From Ariolimax columbianus (lineage: Eukaryota; Mollusca; Gastropoda; Stylommatophora; Arionidae): a stretch of DNA of 64,000 bases. Below are positions 62,835 to 64,000 of the stretch, piece after piece (position 1 is the stretch's first letter; every line of letters starts with the position of its first letter). The notes beneath the pieces were generated by a model. The model was not told the DNA's origin. It worked only from the letters and a program-made list of their open reading frames with translations, and did not search any database. A program made the position numbers and the translations under genes. Location: contig JAVGWX010000013.1 of assembly GCA_036924085.1 (NCBI GenBank), forward strand, positions 48,261,965 through 48,325,964. Direction: 5' to 3'.

Positions 62835-64000
62835 CATTCTCAATCTCCCACTACCAAACCTTGAACGTTCTCAATCTCCCACTACCAAACCTTGAACGTT
62901 CTCAATCTCCCACTACCAAACCTTGAACGTTCTCAATCTCCCACTACCAAACCTTGAACGTTCTCAATCTCCCACTACCAAACCTTGAACGTTCTCAATC
63001 TCCCACTACCAAACCTTGAACGTTCTCAATCTCCCACTACCAAACCTTGAACGTTCTCAATCTCCCACTACCAAACCTTGAACGTTCTCAATCTCCCACT
63101 ACCAAACCTTGAACGTTCTCAATCTCCCACTACCAAACCTTGAACGTTCTCAATCTCCCACTACCAAACCTTGAACGTTCTCAATCTCCCACTACCAAAC
63201 CTTGAACGTTCTCAATCTCCCACTACCAAGCCCTGAACGTTCTCAATCTCCCACTACCAAACCTTGAACGTTCTCAATCTCCCACTACCAAACCATGAAC
63301 GTTCTCAATCTCCCACTACCAAACCTTGAACGTTCTCAATCTCCCACTACCAAGCCCTGAACGTTCTCAATCTCCCACTACCAAACCTTGAACGTTCTCA
63401 ATCTCCCACTACCAAGCCCTGAACGTTCTCAATCTCCCACTACCAAGCCCTGAACGTTCTCAATCTCCCACTACCAAGCCCTGAACGTTCTCAATCTCCC
63501 ACTACCAAGCCCTGAACGTTCTCAATCTCCCACTACCAAGCCCTGAACGTTCTCAATCTCCCACTACCAAACCTTGAACGTTCTCAATCTCCCACTATCA
63601 AACCTTGAACGTTCTCAATCTCCCACTACCAAGCCCTGAACGTTCTCAATCTCCCACTACCAAACCTTGAACGTTCTCAATCTCCCACTACCAAACCTTG
63701 AACGTTCTCAATCTCCCACTATCAAACCTTGAACGTTCTCAATCTCCCACTATCAAACCTTGAACGTTCTCAATCTCCCACTACCAAACCTTGAACGTTC
63801 TCAATCTCCCACTACCAAACCTTAAACGTTCTCAATCTCCCACTACCAAACCTTGAACGTTCTCAATCTCCCACTACCAAACCTTGAACGTTCCCAATCT
63901 CCCACTACCAAGCCCTGAACGTTCTCAATCTCCCACTACCAAACCTTGAACGTTCTCAATCTCCCACTACCAAGCCCTGAACGTTCTCAATCTCCCACTA
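62835..64000 (-). repeat. 31-bp array grown from the SINE-A tail, at least 37 copies
   Basis: Units of CGTTCTCAATCTCCCACTAC, then CAAACCTTGAA. The main variant has AAGCCCTGAA, and rarer ones have CTATCAAAC. Directly left of it is CCCTTCTTCTTTGTTC, the SINE-A (TTC)n tail. The unit equals the last 31 bases of SINE-A (GTTCTCAATCTCCCGCTACC then AAAC). The array runs past the end of the window. Confidence 0.95.

Overview
The window looks like intergenic or, more likely, intronic DNA from an invertebrate animal. The mix of degenerate LINEs (RTE/L2/CR1-like and Jockey-like with RNase H), tRNA-derived SINEs, internally deleted mariners, a small hAT and very many minisatellites resembles lophotrochozoan, especially gastropod, genomes. 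That taxonomic guess is inference from repeat content only. There is no prokaryotic gene organisation, no rRNA gene and no convincing intact tRNA gene.

Only two stretches look like host coding sequence on the + strand: a 166-bp exon at 15252-15417 and a 320-bp exon at 56080-56399. Both have consensus splice sites, and the first ends in the phase in which the second begins. If they belong together, most of the window is one intron of about 40.7 kb. I do not recognise the protein. A weaker exon candidate lies on the minus strand at 38050-38218.

Layout. 1-6 kb: a hAT element with 8-bp target duplications, then stacked antisense reverse transcriptase (RT) 3' ends, one split by a 31-copy 40-bp array. 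6-10 kb: GA- and GTA-rich repeats, SINEs and an RT end. 10-14.5 kb: SINEs, RT ends and four adjacent minisatellites. 15-16.2 kb: exon 1 and a 42-bp array derived from its own 5' splice site. 16-26 kb: RT and RNase H fragments, a 33-bp array grown from a SINE, and an RT copy with one stop codon. 26-36 kb: mariner, a 2.9-kb 21-bp satellite and 44-, 37- and 38-bp minisatellites. 39-42 kb: a second mariner and an RT 3' end carrying two separate internal arrays. 42-54 kb: SINEs, CR1/L2 ends and a 3-kb Jockey-like element with RT and RNase H. 54.8-56.1 kb: a roughly 39-bp array running into the 3' splice site of exon 2. 56-64 kb: SINEs and RT ends, then a 31-bp array from a SINE tail that runs off the window.

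The strongest theme is that many tandem arrays here were seeded from short pieces of identifiable sequence. Sources include the RT C-terminal coding region (five cases in four families), the dispersed repeat called SINE-A here (three cases) and the splice-site flanks of the candidate gene (two cases). Very long ORFs in the window are by-products of repeat periods divisible by three and are not called as genes.
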